A DNA stretch of 64,000 nt. It comes from Spinacia oleracea. Taxonomy: Eukaryota; Streptophyta; Magnoliopsida; Caryophyllales; Amaranthaceae. The position numbers and the translations under genes are program-made. Below, in pieces: positions 59,631-64,000 of the stretch; position 1 is the stretch's first letter, and each line of letters opens with the position of its first letter. The DNA is taken from NCBI RefSeq assembly GCF_020520425.1, contig NC_079490.1, positions 310,001-374,000 of the forward strand, read 5' to 3'. The notes beneath the pieces are model-generated. The model ran no database searches. It was not told the DNA's origin and saw nothing but the letters and a program-made list of their open reading frames with translations.

Positions 59631-59910
59631 TTGAACTTCTAGCTTGATCCAAAACATACTAGCTACCATTTGACTAATTACTTAGTCCAAGCTAGCTAGG
59701 ATGTGAAAATAATTATTTACCGGGGTACGTAATGAAAGACTCGACAAGTATAACATATTCGACATTCGACAAGTAATTATATCATACTCGACATTCGACG
59801 AGTAAGAGTCAAAAGAAAGGCATGTGTCCTACAAAAGTATACAAATACTTATCGGGGTACGTAATTAAAATATAATGTTATTGATCTGCCTCATTATCCA
59901 TGTGAACGTA
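59631..59910. repeat. AT-rich spacer with short direct repeats
   Basis: ccggggtacgtaat (59720) and tcggggtacgtaat (59854) repeat 134 bases apart; gacattcgac occurs twice between them. No coding potential. Confidence 0.5.
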
Positions 59911-60167
59911 CACTACAAGAAATTGTACTATTAACGACGGGAAATCCCGTCGCGAAAGGCCAATAATCATTGATTAACGACGGGATTTCTTGTCGCGAAC
60001 CCGTCATAAAAGGGGACCGTCGTTAATAGAAATCCCGTCGTAAAAAACATTTGCGACGGTTATTCCCGTCATTGTTTGGTTGTTTGCCCCGTCGCAAAAG
60101 GCTTTTGCGACGGGATTTTTGACCCGTCCTAATTAGGTTGTCGTTAAAGATACAAATTCTTGTAGTG
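59911..60167. mobile_element. CACTA-type MITE, 257 bp
   Basis: Ends CACTACAAGAAATT and ATTCTTGTAGTG with a 3-bp target duplication GTA on both sides (59908-59910, 60168-60170), as CACTA elements make. The interior consists of gacgggatttcccgtc-type inverted words (acgacggga, gcgacggg, tcccgtcg) that can form several hairpins. No frame of note. Confidence 0.85.
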
Positions 60168-60351
60168 GTATGTGTGTTTTAACTTGATAAAAAGATTTAT
60201 ACTCTGTTTTGCGCAACAATGCTTTAGGTTTAAAATTCAACTAGGCCAATATACCTCTTTAATCGTTATGTACGTAATTTAACCTTTTCAGCGAGCTAGA
60301 TCGAGTTAAATTATATAATTCCAATCTTTATATTTACATAGTAGGTAGCAA

Positions 60352-60480
60352 TTGATTTTTTCCTTAACACAATATGTGAACAAAATATTATGAAATCAGA
60401 TGAAATATTTAGCTAATTTTTCCTTAACACAATATATATGTGAACAAAATATTATGAAATCAGATGAAATATTTAGCTTA
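60352..60480 (+). repeat. Tandem duplication, unit about 62-65 bp
   Basis: tttttccttaacacaatat...gaaatatttagct occurs twice in a row (about 60356-60416 and 60417-60478); the second unit has an extra atat. Young looking, as the two differ almost only by that indel. Confidence 0.8.
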
Positions 60481-60768
60481 TGCACGAAATCAGATACGGA
60501 GTAATAGAAATATAAAATTAAAGAAGATTAATTACTAAGTCAAAAGTTTGACCTCGTACGTATAAATGTCATAGTCAAGTGAAGTATATAGAAGTCGTTT
60601 TACCATAAACTTGGAAATCAAAAGATCAAGAAATTTGACCGTTTCATAATCACTTATGTCATTGGAGAGATATGCATGCACCCTTATTTGGGAACCAAGT
60701 AAAGTATTTATTAGCTTAACTTGCAAGCTACTCCACGTAAGGACTAATTAATTAAGGAGTACTACATA

Positions 60769-61027
60769 CTTCCTCCGTCTTTTAATACTCGCAACGTTTG
60801 TTAGTTTCACGCATGCCAATGCACAACTTTAATCATTTATATCTTAAATTCTCTTTATGCAAAAATTATAAAAAGTTGATATTTTGAAAATACATATTGA
60901 GACGAATCTAACAAGATCTCACATGACTATGTTTTATCTAATATAAAAAACACTAAGAATAGTCAAAGTAGATTATATGAATAGTGACAAAAGTCCAAAC
61001 GTTGCGAGTATTAAAAGACGGAGGAAG
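60769..61027. mobile_element. Stowaway-type MITE 1, 259 bp
   Basis: CTTCCTCCGTCTTTTAATAC at the left, its inverse GTATTAAAAGACGGAGGAAG at the right, TA on both sides. The inverted end runs on for 33 bases (through ctcgcaacgtttg). Tc1/mariner-derived family, very common in plants. Confidence 0.88.
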
Positions 61028-61661
61028 TATAAAAGAATTTGAATATTTCTTATGAATGTATTAGGGGTTAGATATTACGACTAGACTACTATGCTTGAAA
61101 TTTCACCGTATATATATTCAACGAAAACAAAATCATCAAAACTTTTTGTTGTTGGGGACCACTAAGGTTTAGTGATGACTAATCCTTGATTAATTTGACT
61201 AAACATGGTGAGGTATTAGCTCACGTACACTAATCACTAATGTATGGGATAGATTATCAACTTAATTAATTGGAATTATTATTTGTTTGTGTCCTCCCCC
61301 AACCCACTTCCAAACAAAAAAATATTAAAACCTTCAAAGAGAAAGACTACTGATTTAACACGTACACGTACTCCAATGGTTGTAAATATTTACCTACAAT
61401 GACATCACACAATCCTATGAATTGAATACTGAATTTGGTCGAAAGGGTCTTTCTTGGTAACATAATACCTTCCGAGACAACTCACTTTGTTGGGTTTGTA
61501 AGCAAGATGTCAAAATCGGGATTTTACTTTGAATCTATAGAGACTCTTATAATCAAATCGTAGAATTTTATGATTCTGGGATTCTACGAACATGTATATT
61601 TTATTCTTAAATATCATTGAAATATATAGTTGTTTACTAGGTAAATTAACAATAACTAATA

Positions 61662-61920
61662 CTTCATTCGTTCCTAAATAGTTGCACCGTTTTGACTGTC
61701 ACGTTTGCCAACGCATAAGTTTGACCATCCATAATTATAATTATCTATTAGTAAAAATTATAAAAAGTTGATATATTTAAAATGTATATTAAGACAAACC
61801 TAATAATACTTTGTATAAATAATTTTTTATTTTATTTATTAGTAGAAAATTGAGGTCAAAGCAAGATAAGTGAATAGTGTCCAAAGTCAAAATGGTGCAA
61901 CTATTTAGAAACGGAGAAAG
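61662..61920. mobile_element. Stowaway-type MITE 2, 259 bp
   Basis: The left end cttcattcgttcctaaatag and the right end ctatttagaaacggagaaag form an inverted repeat going on through ttgcaccgttttgac, with TA on both sides. It shares interior words with MITE 1 (aaaaattataaaaagttgat, tgccaa-gca), so a relative of the same length but not identical. Confidence 0.85.
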
Positions 61921-61922
61921 TA

Positions 61923-63412
61923 ATATTTATCTGTTAATAACTCTCTTAGCATTATATTTAAATTATAAAATCATAAGATTTTACGATTTGAATCGCGATT
62001 GTAACAATTGTGGGCTCCCTACCATTTTAAACACTACTTAGATTTTCTTTGCATAAAATAATTAACATTATCGATTGGAATTTATAATTTAGGGTTGGTT
62101 GAAAACAAAAAAAGAAGGTTGAATACTCCGGTTAAGCGGCAAAAAGGAGTAGTTGAAACTTCTAGCAAAGTTCCTAGTAATAAAAAGTGAGGCATTGGGT
62201 TGACTTGAATATCTTCATTTAGTTTTAAACAAAAGAACAAAGGTGTGGTTGATGCGCTAATGCCAACAAAAAGGCAAGTGTAAAGCGTTTAATGTAGGTG
62301 TTTGCTCCATCTATGGCCCGCATTCACTATTTCTTTTTTTGACATAAGCTCAATCCATTAAATACGGGTCGGGTACGTATTCTACATACAATATACGTAC
62401 TCTACATTAAATACGGGTCGGGTACGTATTATTTTAACTATTAATAAGTCTTGCACGTACCCGGCCGGTGTTCAATAAATTTGGCGTACATCACGGTAAT
62501 TTCTACTTATTTTTATAAACTTTTAGCATATTTTGATTAACTTTTTATACTTTTGATGCAAATGGATACTCCAACTTTTTAAAAGATTATACAGTAATCT
62601 TTGTACATTATGAGTTGCTTTAATGGATAATTTTATTTAAAATAAATCTTAATCACTAATAAATAAATATGTTTACATTATATCGAGATAATTAACTTAT
62701 AACCATTTGGGTAACTTTACATCCGTCTTGCAATATTTATTATGTATTGGGTGTAATGAAGAGTTTCTCTTTAACCACAACTATATGTGTCATTAAAGTC
62801 ACCCGCCAACTCGCTAAGGATCGACGTGCCCCTAATTCAATATAGTAAGAATCTAACGTTGTTTACTACGAAAGGGACGGAAGAAGTAATACTTCATGCT
62901 CTGTATCTTTTATATACGGAGTATGAGAGTATATATTAACGTGTACCCGTCTTTTAAAATCTCCGTTTTTCTGATAAGAAAATCACACACATTGATACAA
63001 TAACTTTTATGTAATTAGAGGAAACTTCTGTTTTCTTAAAAAAAAAAAAGAGAGAGAAGTTAAAGCAGAGTGCAGTAGCTAATTAATTACATACACCGTA
63101 CAAGAAGTACGGAAAATAGCGTAGCAGAAGGAGGTGAATTAATGGATATGATGAGAGAGACACACGAGAGGTTTAGAATATCCACCGTACCTGCGCGTAA
63201 TGACAGATAAGTAGCACACCTTCTTTAACTCTTTTATAACCAAATATGGATTTTCTCATATTACGCCAAAAACCACCGGCGAAACCCATTTCTCATTTTT
63301 GGTCGGAAAGTAATTAATATGAATTCAACCCAAATTAAACACCAAACTAAAGTTTACTACTTGGACTATATAATTCTATTCACCATTATTATATACCATT
63401 ATCTTTCTATCA
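61923..63412. other. Anonymous AT-rich DNA near the right end
   Basis: Nothing gene-like. 62357-62381 and 62404-62428 repeat attaaatacgggtcgggtac. At about 62870 a single Stowaway-like terminus (gggacggaagaagta) has no partner. 63230-63300 has no recognisable motif. Confidence 0.5.
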
Positions 63413-63748
63413 CATTTTTTTGTTTTTTACGTTTTGTATTTTACACGCGTTTTAACGACTAATTAATGTGCATTGAGATTCTTATATAAACGAAGAAAAT
63501 TACGTTTATTTATAATGTTTTCACTATTATCAAAATTCTGATATTGGGAAAATGAGAAAAGGTTAATGTCATTATGGAAAAGTGTGAGAGATTAAATGAC
63601 CAAATGGATTTAATTGGTTAATATAATAACTAGCACAAATTTTGATAAAATATTAAATCATTTATGTGATAATATAAAAGGAAATGTAAAGAACATTTTG
63701 AAACACCCAAAAAGGAAAACGTAAAAAACAAAAAGAGACGGAGGGAGT
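63413..63748. mobile_element. Stowaway-like MITE with worn left end
   Basis: The right end is acgtaaaaaacaaaaagaga followed by cggagggagta. The left side at 63418 has tttttgttttttacgtttt, the inverse of its inner part, but the outermost ctccctccgt is not seen. So probably one element of about 335 bp with a decayed left terminus. Confidence 0.45.
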
Positions 63749-64000
63749 ATTATTTTAAGCCCTAACTTAATTAAACATTTCATTCTTTTACAATACTTTG
63801 ATTTGTTGCTTAATTAATTAAAGTGTATGCTAAATCATTGTCTCATAATTATATTTTGGCAACCACCAAAATGCAAACTACTACGGAGTGGAATTTTTAA
63901 TTTTTTTAAATTAAACTATTCATTTATCAAAACAATGTGACTAAATATCCTCCACGTTGTCATTTTGCCATATTGGGCTACTAGCATTTTACAAATACTT
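63749..64000. other. Right edge, no gene seen
   Basis: AT-rich, no frame or repeat beyond the word ctacggagt, common in this genome. Confidence 0.5.

Overview
The window is nuclear DNA of a dicot plant: split genes with GT-AG introns, chloroplast-targeted enzymes, AT-rich intergenic DNA, MITEs and plant LTR retrotransposon remains. Frequent TACTCCGTA/TACGGAGTA words and the GC-rich 'gggccgggc' dispersed repeats remind me of Amaranthaceae/Chenopodiaceae (spinach, beet, quinoa). That placement is an impression, not a search result.

Layout. 1-547 (-): start of a RAP2.11-like AP2/ERF factor cut by the window edge. 2437-10802 (-): importin-5/KPNB3-like karyopherin in 20 exons. 11.2-17.8 kb: gene-poor nest of Athila-type LTR remnants in inverted orientation, with an array of 20-bp palindromes. 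17815-20605 (+): organellar peptidyl-tRNA hydrolase. 21263-23386 (+): plastid alpha/beta hydrolase. 24879-26549 (-): Golgi-type membrane protein related to glycosyltransferases. 28441-29449 (+): N-acetylglutamate kinase, with its transit-peptide frame offset by one base. 30339-32549 (+): UMP-CMP kinase. 33366-34838 (+): EIN3-like factor. 35188-46916 (-): three tandem PTC52/PAO-type Rieske oxygenase genes (A, B, C) with a chloroplast RRM protein gene (+) between A and B. 47622-50138 (-): SD3-1-type lectin receptor pseudokinase. 54008-56319 (-): IQM-type calmodulin-binding protein. 56.4-64 kb: no host gene seen; a 1.5-kb MULE with 9-bp target duplication, a CACTA-type MITE and Stowaway-type MITEs.

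The left half (RAP2.11, importin-5, PTH, hydrolase) matches, from memory, the gene order of Arabidopsis At5g19790-At5g19850. Pathway links are few: NAG kinase (arginine) and UMP-CMP kinase (pyrimidines) are head-to-tail neighbours with a shared repeat upstream of each, and the three Rieske oxygenases are a true tandem family linked to chlorophyll precursor or breakdown chemistry in plastid envelopes.

Most notable: the Rieske triplication with copy C broken by a 100-nt insert; the palindrome array; the MULE whose two long inverted ends each carry the head of a GRF-type zinc-finger gene; and the one-base offset in the NAG kinase transit peptide. Exon limits were placed by eye from splice sites and protein continuity and may be off by a base.
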